From: Paenisporosarcina cavernae
GTDB lineage: Bacteria > Bacillota > Bacilli > Bacillales_A > Planococcaceae
Reading direction: 5' to 3'
Length of the DNA: 64,000 nt
Assembly (NCBI RefSeq): GCF_003595195.1
Contig: NZ_CP032418.1
Coordinates: 1,190,501-1,254,500 of the forward strand
The position numbers were made by a program, and so were the translations under genes. Within the stretch, counting starts at the first letter, position 1, and each line of letters begins with the position of its first letter. Positions 26,153-39,740 of this stretch are shown piece by piece. The notes below the pieces were generated by a model. That model was not told the origin of the DNA. It worked only from the letters and a program-made list of their open reading frames with translations, and searched no databases.

Positions 26153-27334
26153 ATGAAACTCACAAAAACGTCGATTGGATTATTACTAGCAATCTTTTTG
26201 CTTTCATTAAATATGCGTCCAGCGATTACCTCTATTGGTCCATTACTTGATACTATTCGAAATGATTTAGCATTATCCAATAGTGAAATAAGTTTATTAA
26301 CATCTATACCTGTCATTTGTATGGGATTATTTGCTCCGTTAGCAGTTTGGTGGTTAAGAAGATTTGGTCAAAAGTGGGGGATAACACTTCTTGTACTTGT
26401 TATTGGAATTTTTACTGCTTTACGATTTGTTTGGAGCGCCTATATGGGACTTTTACTGACATCATTTGTTGTCGGAATCGCGATTGCGATTATGGGTCCG
26501 ATTTTGTCCTCCTTTATTAAAGAACGTTTTGCCTCACAAACACCTTTAGCTATAAGCGTATATTCTTTAGGAATGGGTGGGGGAGCAACTCTGAGTGCAG
26601 GATTGACCGGCTATTTCTATGTAGGATATCAGTCGAATTGGTCTGCAGCACTTGCAACTTGGGGTATTTTAGCCGTTATTTCTCTAATTGTTTGGTTCAT
26701 CGTGTACAAACCACAAATCGTGGAAAAAACAACGACAGAAGATGTCTTCATCGAACCTATTGTCCGCTCCCCATGGAAAAACTACCGAGCGTGGATGATC
26801 ATGTTATTTTTTGGATTCCAATGTGCATTGTTTTTTGCATTGACAACTTGGCTTGGTTCCATCGCTGGCGAAATGGGCTATTCTTTATTAAAAGCTGGCT
26901 CAACTATTACACTTATGACGACTGTACAATTATTTTTTAACTTATTAGTCCCTTTTTTAATGAATAAAAATCCAAATCGTTTGTTTTGGATCTTTGTAGC
27001 GCTTTCAATAGGAACTGTTGGATTACTCTTTATGTTGACGGGCATTCCAAACTTGATCTGGGTTTCAGCAGTATTACTTGGTATTACACTAGCAGTCTTA
27101 TTCCCAGTAGGTTTATTGCTTCCGTTAGATGAAACAACCAATCCGTTCGAAGCAAATGAATGGAGCGCGATGGTACTGAGTGGAGGGTTCGTAATCGGTG
27201 GAATTTTCCCATTAGTAATTGGAATATTATATGATGCGACGAATTCACACACATGGACAATCTTGCTGATGTTATTGATGATGGTTATGATGGCAATCTT
27301 CACATTCTTATTAAAAAGAGCGAGAGAACAATAG
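26153..27334 (+). CDS. CynX/NimT-family MFS transporter
   Basis: A 393-residue protein with about twelve transmembrane helices. The family hallmark at the N-terminus is LLSLNMRPAITSIGPLL, followed by LTSIPVICMGLFAPLA. This is the CynX/NimT branch of the major facilitator superfamily (cyanate and 2-nitroimidazole transporters; YycB in B. subtilis). The substrate here is unknown. AGGAATTAGGA precedes the ATG. A palindromic operator-like site upstream suggests control by a GntR-type repressor. Confidence 0.88.
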   Translation: MKLTKTSIGLLLAIFLLSLNMRPAITSIGPLLDTIRNDLALSNSEISLLTSIPVICMGLFAPLAVWWLRRFGQKWGITLLVLVIGIFTALRFVWSAYMGLLLTSFVVGIAIAIMGPILSSFIKERFASQTPLAISVYSLGMGGGATLSAGLTGYFYVGYQSNWSAALATWGILAVISLIVWFIVYKPQIVEKTTTEDVFIEPIVRSPWKNYRAWMIMLFFGFQCALFFALTTWLGSIAGEMGYSLLKAGSTITLMTTVQLFFNLLVPFLMNKNPNRLFWIFVALSIGTVGLLFMLTGIPNLIWVSAVLLGITLAVLFPVGLLLPLDETTNPFEANEWSAMVLSGGFVIGGIFPLVIGILYDATNSHTWTILLMLLMMVMMAIFTFLLKRAREQ

Positions 27335-27349
27335 CAACCTATTTATATA

Positions 27350-27385
27350 AAAACGCACAAGCATATGACTCTTGTGCGTTTTTTC
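27350..27385. terminator. Bidirectional terminator between transporter and msrA
   Basis: AAAACGCACAAG pairs exactly with CTTGTGCGTTTT, followed by a T tail on the plus strand and an A run on the left that gives T on the minus strand. Confidence 0.85.
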
Positions 27386-27390
27386 ATGTA

Positions 27391-27909
27391 TTATTTTTTC
27401 CAATGCTTATCCAGGAATTCGTCACGACCAGAAACCGCTCGGTCTTCTTCATAATGTGATTTGTTTTTTTTATAGTAATCTTGATGATATTCTTCTGCAG
27501 GATAAAAAGGTTGAACTTCTCTGATTTCTGTAACGATTGGTTTTGAGAACTTTCCGCTGTGTGCTAATTCGTCTTTTGATTGTTCTGCTTGTTTTTTTTG
27601 TGTTTCAGTTGAATAAAAAATGGCGGTTTTATAGGATTCACCACGATCATGGAATTGTCCTCCATCATCCGTAGGATCAATTTGCTGCCAATATATTTCG
27701 AGTAATTTTTCATATGAAAAGACAGCAGGGTCAAAGCTGATTTCGACTACTTCTAAGTGTCCCGTATTTCCTTCTTTCACATCTTCATATGTAGGATTTT
27801 CTGTTGTTCCACCCATGTAACCACTAATAACTGTTTCTATACCGTCCCACTGATCAAACGGCTTCACCATGCACCAAAAACAGCCTCCAGCAAAATATGC
27901 TTTTTCCAT
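27391..27909 (-). CDS. msrA: Peptide methionine sulfoxide reductase MsrA
   Basis: A 172-residue cytosolic enzyme that reduces the S epimer of methionine sulfoxide in proteins. The active-site motif is GCFWC, with catalytic Cys10 and a second Cys13. Other family blocks are [40 protein letters not shown] and YHQDYYKKN. No MsrB domain is fused. No resolving C-terminal cysteine is seen, so recycling may rely on Cys13 and thioredoxin. It is convergent with the transporter gene and has its own upstream region. Confidence 0.95.
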   Translation of the reverse strand: MEKAYFAGGCFWCMVKPFDQWDGIETVISGYMGGTTENPTYEDVKEGNTGHLEVVEISFDPAVFSYEKLLEIYWQQIDPTDDGGQFHDRGESYKTAIFYSTETQKKQAEQSKDELAHSGKFSKPIVTEIREVQPFYPAEEYHQDYYKKNKSHYEEDRAVSGRDEFLDKHWKK

Positions 27910-28052
27910 TTCTCATTCCTCACTTTCATTCACTAAAACGAATTGTAGCACTTGCATTTACCCCGTACAACATCTATGATTTGTAGGATGAATTTTTGCA
28001 ACTTATTTCGTTAGTAAACGTTGATATAAAGGAAAGTGAAGGTGATTTTCGA

Positions 28053-28997
28053 ATGGAAGAATTTGAATCTCATAGTAGAATGGCGAGAAAGGCCAAACCT
28101 TTCCGAAAAACCAAACTATTTGTGAAATTATTTTTAGCAGCACTTGTTATTTTAACGATTGTAAGTGTGATTCAATATCGCAATGGATATACGTTAACGA
28201 ATACAACCAAGAAATCGGATATTCCGTTTTCAGGTGATGAGTTAGATGTGAAAAACCCTAGTAATGTGAATGTCTTACTACTTGGTGTGGATAGCCGTGG
28301 AGAAGAAAAATCTCGTTCGGATACGATGATGTTAATATCGATGAACAAAGAGAAAAAGACCATTAAAATGGTCTCCTTCATGCGAGATATTTATGCAGAT
28401 ATTCCAGGATACAAGTCGTACAAGCTAAATACTGCTTACTATTTAGGTGGCGTTCAACTTGCAAAAGATACCATCACACATATGTTTGGAGTGCCTATTC
28501 AACACTATGCTTTAATCGATTTCTCTAATTTCGAAACGATTGTCGATATTGCCGCACCGAATGGGGTTAAACTAGATGTTGAAAAAGATATGTCCGAGAA
28601 AATTGGTGTATCTTTAAAAGCAGGTGAACAAACATTAAATGGTAAAGAATTGTTAGGTTATGCAAGATTTCGTGCCGATAATGAAGGAGATTTTGGACGC
28701 GTTCGTCGTCAACAACAAGCGATAGAAGCACTAAAAGATACAGTTTTAAAGCCTCTTGCTGCTTACCGTTATCCGAAACTCGCTGGAGCAGTAAAAGGTA
28801 CTGTCGAAACTGATTATTCAACAACTGAAGAAGTCCTGCATTTATTGCAAATTGCTACAAAAGATTATGACACATCAAAATTGACTATTCCTGTTGAAAA
28901 TTCCTATCAGTTTGCCAATTACTCACATGCTGGCTCGGTTTTAGAAATTGATGTTGAACAAAATCGACAAGCATTGCAGGATTTTTTACAAAACTAG
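28053..28997 (+). CDS. LytR-CpsA-Psr (LCP) family wall-polymer ligase
   Basis: A 314-residue protein. The basic N-terminus is followed by one transmembrane helix (about 25-42), and the LCP domain is outside the cell (about 70-225). Family residues are NVLLLGVDSRGEE, RSDTMMLISM, FMRDIYADIPGY, GRVRRQQQAI and RFRADNEGDFG. LCP enzymes attach teichoic acid or other anionic polymers from a lipid carrier to peptidoglycan. GAAGGTG supports ATG 28053; an in-frame start at 27996 has no site. The AI-2E-family gene follows after 33 nt, possibly in one transcript. Confidence 0.88.
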   Translation: MEEFESHSRMARKAKPFRKTKLFVKLFLAALVILTIVSVIQYRNGYTLTNTTKKSDIPFSGDELDVKNPSNVNVLLLGVDSRGEEKSRSDTMMLISMNKEKKTIKMVSFMRDIYADIPGYKSYKLNTAYYLGGVQLAKDTITHMFGVPIQHYALIDFSNFETIVDIAAPNGVKLDVEKDMSEKIGVSLKAGEQTLNGKELLGYARFRADNEGDFGRVRRQQQAIEALKDTVLKPLAAYRYPKLAGAVKGTVETDYSTTEEVLHLLQIATKDYDTSKLTIPVENSYQFANYSHAGSVLEIDVEQNRQALQDFLQN

Positions 28998-29030
28998 TCG
29001 AAGTTTAGAGAGAAAGGGGCAACTTCAACT

Positions 29031-30212
29031 ATGAATAAAGAGCAACCGTCTTTTTTTCAAACGCGAGTTATTCAATTTTTAGGCGGTAGAAATACACTTT
29101 TTCTGCTGCTCGTGATTTTACTTATTGGATTAATCATCTTAATCTTTGATAAAGTTTCATTTGTTTTCTATCCAATACAAATTTTCATCGGTAATGTTGT
29201 CTTTCCTGTAATCATGGCAACTATACTGTACTATTTATTACGTCCTGTACTTGGATTGCTAGAAAAAGCGAAAATACCAAAAATATGGGGAATTGTTCTA
29301 CTTTTTGTTGGTATCATTGGCCTTTTCACATTGCTTATATTTTTAGTATTACCATTTTTAAAAGACCAATTTTCCACATTAATAGAAGAATTTCCGACCT
29401 ATTTTCAGCAACTATTAGTGTCGATCGATACGTTCTTGCGTAATTCTATCTTTCAAGAATATTATGTATCGATGAATTTAACTCCTCAAGAATATTTAAA
29501 AGACTTGCCTGATGGCTTTGCAGCTACTATCCAGGATGCAGCTGGTGGTTTACTAAGTGGAGTTGGAACATTCATTTCTACGCTTACGGGCTTCGTATTA
29601 GCAGTTGTTACTGTTCCGTTTATTCTCTTTTATTTATTAAAAGATGGGAAAAAGCTTCCGAGTTACATTATTCGGTTACTTCCTCCAACCATGAGAGATG
29701 ATGCGCAATTGATCATGAAAGATGCGGACAAACAAATAAGTGCGTATATTCAAGGACAATTACTTGTATCGTTTTGCATTGGGTTTATGGTATTCATCGG
29801 ATTTCTTATCATCGGTATGGACTATGCACTTCTTTTAGGCGTGTTGGCAATGGTCACCAGTGTTGTACCATACTTAGGACCAATTATCGCAATCACACCG
29901 GCAGCAATCATCGCTATCGTGACATCACCATTTATGTTAGTAAAGCTAGCGATCGTGTGGACAATCGTCCAATTGGTGGAAGGAAAGTTTATCTCTCCAC
30001 AAATAATGGGTAAGTCATTACATATACACCCAATTACAATTATTTTCGTGTTATTAACTGCAGGTTCGTTATTTGGTGTACCGGGCGTTATTCTTGGGAT
30101 ACCAGGATATGCCTTATTAAAAGTAGTAGTCACACATTGGTATCGTTTAATTCGTGCAAGGTACGACCGCTATCAACCAGATCCAGAACTGAAATACGCA
30201 AATACAAAATAA
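29031..30212 (+). CDS. AI-2E transporter family membrane protein
   Basis: A 393-residue protein with about seven or eight transmembrane helices and a central cytoplasmic or amphipathic region (about 110-190). Family segments are LYYLLRPVLGLLEK, VPFILFYLLKDG, YIQGQLLV and GPIIAITPAAIIAI, with a KFISPQIMG block near the end. Some members export autoinducer-2, while others are Na+/H+ antiporters or have unknown roles, so the substrate is open. It lies between an LCP gene and a Spo0M-like gene in the same direction. Confidence 0.85.
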   Translation: MNKEQPSFFQTRVIQFLGGRNTLFLLLVILLIGLIILIFDKVSFVFYPIQIFIGNVVFPVIMATILYYLLRPVLGLLEKAKIPKIWGIVLLFVGIIGLFTLLIFLVLPFLKDQFSTLIEEFPTYFQQLLVSIDTFLRNSIFQEYYVSMNLTPQEYLKDLPDGFAATIQDAAGGLLSGVGTFISTLTGFVLAVVTVPFILFYLLKDGKKLPSYIIRLLPPTMRDDAQLIMKDADKQISAYIQGQLLVSFCIGFMVFIGFLIIGMDYALLLGVLAMVTSVVPYLGPIIAITPAAIIAIVTSPFMLVKLAIVWTIVQLVEGKFISPQIMGKSLHIHPITIIFVLLTAGSLFGVPGVILGIPGYALLKVVVTHWYRLIRARYDRYQPDPELKYANTK

Positions 30213-30245
30213 TAGTAGTAAAAGCATATTTTAGGAGGAAGCAAC

Positions 30246-30656
30246 ATGTTGAAGAAGTTTTTGTCGACAATTGGAATAGGTACGATGAAAGTCGACACCA
30301 TACTAGACAAAAGAGAGCTTACATTTGATGAAAATTTATCGGGAACCATTTATATCGATGGTGGAGATAGCGAACAAATGATTGAATATGTAAAACTAGA
30401 AGTAATAAAACGAGTGGAGGGACACCGGGAGGATAGTGATTTTGATGTCACAGATCAATTGATCTCGAAGCATTCCATTGAGTTAGTTGGTTCTTTAAAA
30501 TCAAAGGAAACGAGAATGATTCCTTTTGAAATGCAGCCTGATGATCGCTGGAGCATACAAGATAACGAAAAGTTACTGCTTCGTACGACGATTCATATAG
30601 CAAATGCTGTAGATGTATACGATGAAGATGAAATTCTTTACGGTGAAGCTGAATAG
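30246..30656 (+). CDS. Short Spo0M-like (arrestin-fold) protein
   Basis: A 136-residue protein beginning MLKKFLSTIGIGTMKVDTILDK, the N-terminus of the Spo0M family. B. subtilis Spo0M is about twice as long, with two arrestin-like beta-sandwich domains. Only the first domain is present here, with a clean stop and a terminator, so it is a short family member or a truncation that has stayed intact. Spo0M influences sporulation and cell-cycle control by an unclear mechanism. AGGAGG precedes the ATG. Confidence 0.75.
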   Translation: MLKKFLSTIGIGTMKVDTILDKRELTFDENLSGTIYIDGGDSEQMIEYVKLEVIKRVEGHREDSDFDVTDQLISKHSIELVGSLKSKETRMIPFEMQPDDRWSIQDNEKLLLRTTIHIANAVDVYDEDEILYGEAE

Positions 30657-30677
30657 TGTATCCATAGCAAGAAAATA

Positions 30678-30708
30678 AACAACCACCATTCAATGGTGGT
30701 TGTTTTTA
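30678..30708 (+). terminator. Terminator after the Spo0M-like gene
   Basis: AACAACCACCATT pairs exactly with AATGGTGGTTGTT around a one-base gap, followed by a T run. Confidence 0.85.
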
Positions 30709-30753
30709 TGAAAGTAGAAACAGTTTACATAATACTATTATGGAGTGAAAACG

Positions 30754-31128
30754 ATGTGGATAAAAATAGGTGACCGTTTATATCAAGCGAATGATTCCTC
30801 ACGAGTTAAGTTTCGAACCACTTTTAGTAAACGTTTATTAGAAGAATTACGTGCGCTTGCTGAAAAAAATCACACGTACGCCAATTACTTGCTGGAAACA
30901 GGATTAGAAAAAACCTTAAGGCAAAATGAGTTTGTGAAGGACCAGTTTAAAAGACCGACTGATCGCATTCAGTACAAGACGACTTTTGATAAAGACCTGT
31001 TAAATATAGTGCGTAAGTATGCAAAAGACAAAAACGTATCGATAAATGACATAATGGAGTACAGTGTGAAAAATATCGACTTACAGAACGCAAAAAGTAG
31101 TTCTCACCGGTTTAGAGTGGAAGAATAA
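30754..31128 (+). CDS. Tandem-repeat protein, ribbon-helix-helix-like candidate
   Basis: A 124-residue protein built of two similar segments. One is about 15-55 (RVKFRTTFSKRLLEELRALAE), the other about 66-105 (RIQYKTTFDKDLLNIVRKYAK). Each has a short basic beta-like strand followed by helix-turn-helix spacing resembling a ribbon-helix-helix (Arc/MetJ) unit. A single chain could then act as a built-in dimer on DNA. I recall Bacillus homologues labelled rRNA methyltransferase, but no SAM-binding motif is visible. GGAGTG favours ATG 30754 over a GTG at 30745. Confidence 0.65.
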   Translation: MWIKIGDRLYQANDSSRVKFRTTFSKRLLEELRALAEKNHTYANYLLETGLEKTLRQNEFVKDQFKRPTDRIQYKTTFDKDLLNIVRKYAKDKNVSINDIMEYSVKNIDLQNAKSSSHRFRVEE

Positions 31129-31256
31129 TGATTTTATAATTCAACGCCCCCGTCATAATATAAATTATCGGAAGTTAAATCTCATATTTGAGTATTCTTA
31201 AATAAATGAGAAATTAAGTTATTTTCCTATAATGAGTCACCAGGTTTCATTTCCAA

Positions 31257-31287
31257 TAAAAAAAGCAACGATTTTAAGTCGTTGCTA
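31257..31287 (-). terminator. Terminator of the parE-parC-MFS operon
   Basis: AGCAACGA pairs with TCGTTGCT, followed by seven T residues on the minus strand. The stem includes the last codons of the MFS gene. The 120 bases to its right show nothing else. Confidence 0.75.
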
Positions 31288-32494
31288 ATGTTGTATTTGT
31301 ATCTAATTCGATTTGATGTTTTTTCACTTGTAACCAAAAAACAAAACTCATGATAAAACTAAATGATCCAAATAAGATGACCATCCATTGCAATCCGATG
31401 AGATCTAATAATCCACCAGTTACAAGTAATACAATCTGGAACACTATTCTTTCTAGCATATTACGGAATGAGAAAAATCGTCCATGGTATTCTTTTGGCA
31501 TCTGTCGTTGAAAAATGGTCATAATACTTGGGAAAAAACTCCCTACTGAATATCCAAATACTCCAAATGCTAGCAGAGTCAGCAACTGACTTTCTGCAAA
31601 AACGAGTAAATATTGAGCAACACCTATCATACTCGCGAAGAAAAAGATTAACACGCCAGTTTTCCATTTCTTTTGCAAGTATTTGACTAGAAACGAACCA
31701 AGCATTACAGATGTTCCTTCTACCGCGTAGATTAATCCTTTAATAGACGAAGAATCTTGAATTTCGCTTATATTTATGACAATTAAATTAAATGAACCTA
31801 TAAATAGTAATGGTATAAGTAATAAAACAAGGCCCATTAATACTGCTGGATAGCCTTTAATCACTGGGAACATATCCATAAAAGAAGATTTCGTCGCATT
31901 TGGAAGTTTAATTTGAGCTTCCCTCTCCTCCCTCTTTTCTTCAATCTGAAGGAAAAAAGTAAAGAGTAAGAGACCTGCATAAGCTACCATAGAAACAATA
32001 TATAAGGATTGAAGTGACCAATAAACTAGCACAACTCCTGCTAATGCTGTTCCTGCTATACGTGATAACGTCGCTACGTTCATATGATACCCATTCATTT
32101 GCAATAACTTTTCATCTGATACAACTAAAGGGATTGTTGCTTGAAGTGCAGGAAAATAAAATGCAGCGGAAAGTTGAATACTTATCATAAAAGCAACCAT
32201 CCACCATATGGATCCTGTCGAAATCGCAATGAGCATAAAAATAACACTAAGCATTCTACCGATTCCCGATAAAATGAGCACCGTCTTTTTTCTAGAAGTA
32301 TCAATGATTCTTCCAGCTAATGGTCCTATTGCGATACCTGCAAGTAAACCAATTGCCATAATAACGGATTTAAGAAAATCGGACGGAATTTCATGCTGCA
32401 TGAACTCTAAATTACCAATAATGCCGGTCCACAAACCTAGACCGGCAATCATCTCTCCTGCTAATATAATCCATACATTTCGATTTTTGAACAT
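31274..32494 (-). CDS. MFS transporter translated after parC
   Basis: A 406-residue protein with about twelve transmembrane helices, MFS_1/MFS_3 type (GIAIGPLAGRIIDTSRKK loop between TM2 and TM3). The substrate is unknown; drug or macrolide exporters look similar. ATG 32494 lies one base after the parC stop (TAA-A-ATG), so translation is coupled. A longer start at 32560 would overlap parC by 65 nt and is less likely. Its position in one transcript with topoisomerase IV is notable. Confidence 0.85.
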   Translation of the reverse strand: MFKNRNVWIILAGEMIAGLGLWTGIIGNLEFMQHEIPSDFLKSVIMAIGLLAGIAIGPLAGRIIDTSRKKTVLILSGIGRMLSVIFMLIAISTGSIWWMVAFMISIQLSAAFYFPALQATIPLVVSDEKLLQMNGYHMNVATLSRIAGTALAGVVLVYWSLQSLYIVSMVAYAGLLLFTFFLQIEEKREEREAQIKLPNATKSSFMDMFPVIKGYPAVLMGLVLLLIPLLFIGSFNLIVINISEIQDSSSIKGLIYAVEGTSVMLGSFLVKYLQKKWKTGVLIFFFASMIGVAQYLLVFAESQLLTLLAFGVFGYSVGSFFPSIMTIFQRQMPKEYHGRFFSFRNMLERIVFQIVLLVTGGLLDLIGLQWMVILFGSFSFIMSFVFWLQVKKHQIELDTNTTLATT

Positions 32495-32495
32495 T

Positions 32496-36892
<4,397 letters not shown>

Positions 36893-37018
36893 TCATTTCC
36901 CCTCCATCAGGCAACAGACGCTTTTAGTTTACAGAATCTGTGTTCGCATTGCAATCCTTGCTTTTCATGCTACTATAAAGACAATGTGTAGAATTATGAT
37001 GCAAAGGACGTTTTGAAA

Positions 37019-37621
37019 ATGACTCTTCTAGCTATTATTATCGCATACTTACTAGGCTCTATACCATCTGCTTTATGGATCGGTAAAATATTTTACAAAA
37101 CCGACATCCGAGAACACGGTAGTGGAAACCTAGGTGGAACGAATACGTTTCGAACGCTTGGTGTGAAAGCTGGTCTATTAGTGTCCACGATGGATATTTT
37201 AAAAGGAACGGCAGCTACTCTATTACCGCTTATTCCTATTTTTGCTGATGTATCAATTCATCCTCTTGTTTTAGGAATTATTGCTGTTATCGGACATATG
37301 TATCCGTTATTCGCAAATTTCAGAGGCGGGAAAGCCGTTGCAACATCAGCAGGAGTTTTGCTCGGTTATCACTGGCCAATTTTTGTGGTCATGCTTGTTG
37401 CATTCTTCATCGTATTAAAATGGACTAAAATGGTTTCACTAACGTCTATGGTTATGGCTGTTTTAAGTTTACTGTACGTGACAATTTACTACTTATTTTT
37501 TGAAAAAGATTGGCCGTTAGTAGCCGTCATTATCGTATTAGCCGTCTTTATCGTGTACCGTCATCGAGCGAATATTGTTCGAATCAAGAACGGCACAGAA
37601 CCTAAGGTCAAATGGATTTAA
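37019..37621 (+). CDS. plsY: Acyl-phosphate glycerol-3-phosphate acyltransferase
   Basis: This enzyme makes lysophosphatidic acid from acyl-phosphate and glycerol-3-phosphate, the first step of phospholipid synthesis. It is about 200 residues with five membrane helices. The three family motifs are visible: [12 protein letters not shown], a conserved G/H segment ([12 protein letters not shown]) and [14 protein letters not shown] at 37013 is also in frame, but AAAGGA at 37003-37008 fits ATG 37019 better. It is divergent from parE, the same neighbourhood as in B. subtilis. Confidence 0.93.
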   Translation: MTLLAIIIAYLLGSIPSALWIGKIFYKTDIREHGSGNLGGTNTFRTLGVKAGLLVSTMDILKGTAATLLPLIPIFADVSIHPLVLGIIAVIGHMYPLFANFRGGKAVATSAGVLLGYHWPIFVVMLVAFFIVLKWTKMVSLTSMVMAVLSLLYVTIYYLFFEKDWPLVAVIIVLAVFIVYRHRANIVRIKNGTEPKVKWI

Positions 37622-37662
37622 CACCGATATAATGAACAACAGCACTATTTAGTGAAATAAAA

Positions 37663-37718
37663 AATCCGAATGATTTCGACATTTGTGATAGAACGTCGAG
37701 TAATCGCTCGGATTTTTT
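37663..37718 (+). terminator. Terminator after plsY
   Basis: A long imperfect hairpin (AATCCGA with CTCGGATT at the base, TCGAC with GTCGA inside) is followed by TTTTTT. It resembles the acnA terminator in sequence. Confidence 0.75.
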
Positions 37719-37814
37719 GTGTTTTTTTCGTATGGTAATTCGGAGATAGATAGATCCGTCAAACTTTCGTTTTAACGTTGATACGTTCTTTCTACGTTAA
37801 GACCAACCTTTGTC

Positions 37815-38111
37815 TTATGTGAATTTTTTTAATTGGTCCGAAAAACCTTCTGCTTCGAGAATATTTTGTTCGTAATGACCAACTAAATCAAAATGAGGGT
37901 AATTTTCCTTAAAATCAATCCATTCCGATTTCAGACCATATTGTTTTCCCCACTGCACGAGCTTCTCCACATCGTTACAGCCAACTTTCGTCACCGTTTT
38001 ACAATCAGGAAATCGTTCGTCAAGCCAATAATGAGTTAAAAAGGATATTTCTCCTCTACTGACAGCGTCTTTCCAACTGCGCAATTCTTCTCTATTTATT
38101 CCAAAAGCCAT
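37815..38111 (-). CDS. YneQ-like hypothetical protein
   Basis: A 98-residue soluble protein of unknown function, rich in Trp and charged residues. From its place after the YneP thioesterase it is most likely the B. subtilis YneQ equivalent. Its ATG shares one base with the yneP stop (TAATG), so the two are co-translated. No catalytic motif was found. Confidence 0.65.
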   Translation of the reverse strand: MAFGINREELRSWKDAVSRGEISFLTHYWLDERFPDCKTVTKVGCNDVEKLVQWGKQYGLKSEWIDFKENYPHFDLVGHYEQNILEAEGFSDQLKKFT

Positions 38112-38536
38112 TAATCGGTCACTCTCGCAATTTCACGATATTTATCGTCCCATTTACTGTCAACTCGTTTGAGGGATACCGGTTTGAAGGAATCACGTAT
38201 GACTAGTACGTGTTCAGACTTCGCAGTAGCGGCAACTGTGCCATCTGTGTGTAAAATTTCATACCCATATACGGTGCGTAATCTTCCATGAGACTCCACC
38301 CATGTGCGAACTCGTGCTTTTTGTCCGTATTTCATCGCTGCTTTATATTGAATCGACAAGTCTATCACTGGTGAGATATATCCTTCATTTTCTAATCCAG
38401 CATAAGTAAAACCCAATTCCTGTATTAAACTTGTTCGTCCTATTTCCATCCATACTAAATAATTCGCATGGTAAACGACACCCATTTGATCTGTTTCTGC
38501 ATAACGTATCTCAATTTCTTTTTCATTTATATACAT
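38111..38536 (-). CDS. yneP: Acyl-CoA thioesterase, hot-dog fold (YneP/YbgC-like)
   Basis: A 141-residue 4HBT-type thioesterase. The active-site segment is RYAETDQMGVVYHANY, with catalytic Asp16 and the following helix as in 4-hydroxybenzoyl-CoA thioesterases. It hydrolyses acyl-CoA; the natural acyl chain is unknown. The order yneQ-yneP next to plsY and parEC matches B. subtilis. RBS AGAGGTG precedes the ATG. Confidence 0.85.
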   Translation of the reverse strand: MYINEKEIEIRYAETDQMGVVYHANYLVWMEIGRTSLIQELGFTYAGLENEGYISPVIDLSIQYKAAMKYGQKARVRTWVESHGRLRTVYGYEILHTDGTVAATAKSEHVLVIRDSFKPVSLKRVDSKWDDKYREIARVTD

Positions 38537-38629
38537 ACGACATTCACCTCTGAAATCATTATACCGAATTTTTTCATCGAGAACGTCTGCAACGATTTCA
38601 CTATGTGGTTGAATAAGTCTAAGCTGATG

Positions 38630-38658
38630 AAAAAAACTACCTTAATGTAAGGTAGTTT
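38630..38658. terminator. Terminator after the chemoreceptor gene
   Basis: AAACTACCTTA pairs exactly with TAAGGTAGTTT with a 3-base loop, and is followed by a T run on the minus strand. Confidence 0.8.
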
Positions 38659-38666
38659 ATGAATAG

Positions 38667-39521
38667 CTATAATTCAGAAGCATATTTATTTAATTGTTTG
38701 CTCATTTCTTCCATTTGGTCGATAAAGACCGAAATCTCTTCTGTCGACACTGCTTGTTCTCTTCCAACATGTACAACTTTTTCAACAGAAGCTGAAATTT
38801 CTGTCATCGAGCGTTTAATGTTTTCTAAAGTCGTTTGAATCTTCTCTGTCGAAGACACGGTTTCTTTTGATAATTTTCTAATTTCATCTGCAACAATTCC
38901 AAACCCTCTACCCATATCTCCTGCTCTTGCAGCTTCAATTGCTGCATTTAAACCGAGTAAGTTTGTTTGATTCGCGATGTTTTTGATAAATGAAATGACT
39001 TCATCTGTTTGTTTCATTTCTATTGAAGCATTTGTAGATTGCTCTAAAAGATTTGTCGTAATGTCACTTAGACCTTCTGCACCTTTAGCGATATCTGCTA
39101 CCCGTCCATTCGCTTTTTCAATAAAATCGACTATCTGGACAGAGATGCGCCGTAATTCTTGTTCCGTTTGTTTTTGCAGTTGAATCGCTATCGCACCAAT
39201 TACTTTATCCCCCTGAGTGATCGGAGTAGCTAAGCCAGTAAATGGAATACCGAAAAACTCTTCGGGAACAAGTGCTTCGATCTTTTTGTTCTCTGAAATA
39301 CACTCTGCTAAAGGTTCTTGAGGGTTAATTTTCATGCCTTTGGACGCTTTAATATCAATTTTTCTACCAGGGAAATAGGCAATCCATTCCTCAGTATTAG
39401 TAAGACCAATTCCGATGTCCGGCAACATTTGATGAATAAAAGGAATTACCTCCAAAAATGCTGCTAATTTTGTTTCTTCCAACTGATTTGTTTCCTTCAT
39501 ATTCAAACTTACCATATCCAT
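38667..39521 (-). CDS. Soluble methyl-accepting chemotaxis-type protein (YfmS-like)
   Basis: A 284-residue protein with no membrane helix. An N-terminal sensor region (about 15-120) is followed by a short signalling coiled coil. The tip sequence [26 protein letters not shown] is nearly identical to canonical receptors, so it should contact CheA/CheW. Size and layout match B. subtilis YfmS, a small cytosolic receptor. The C-terminal methylation helices are shortened. No chemotaxis genes are nearby. AGGAGAAAGAGG precedes the ATG. Confidence 0.85.
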   Translation of the reverse strand: MDMVSLNMKETNQLEETKLAAFLEVIPFIHQMLPDIGIGLTNTEEWIAYFPGRKIDIKASKGMKINPQEPLAECISENKKIEALVPEEFFGIPFTGLATPITQGDKVIGAIAIQLQKQTEQELRRISVQIVDFIEKANGRVADIAKGAEGLSDITTNLLEQSTNASIEMKQTDEVISFIKNIANQTNLLGLNAAIEAARAGDMGRGFGIVADEIRKLSKETVSSTEKIQTTLENIKRSMTEISASVEKVVHVGREQAVSTEEISVFIDQMEEMSKQLNKYASEL

Positions 39522-39644
39522 CGCAACCTCTTTCTCCTAAGAAACCCTTGATTCTTTTATCTTATCAGTATAGGTCTATCTATGTATATGTGTAATGTTC
39601 TGAGAGCAAGAAAATATTGTCTTCCGTATTTTTTCGCTGCCAAT

Positions 39645-39700
39645 CAAAAAACCGGACGATATCGACACTCGCATAAGAATGTCGAACAATCGTCCGGATT
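39645..39700 (-). terminator. Terminator after acnA (minus strand)
   Basis: ACCGGACGAT (39651-39660) pairs with ATCGTCCGG (39689-39697) and CGACA with TGTCG inside; a T run follows on the minus strand. Similar in sequence to the plsY terminator. Confidence 0.75.
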
Positions 39701-39740
39701 TACCTTCAACTAGATTGTAAACTTACTAGATTCTAGTTAG

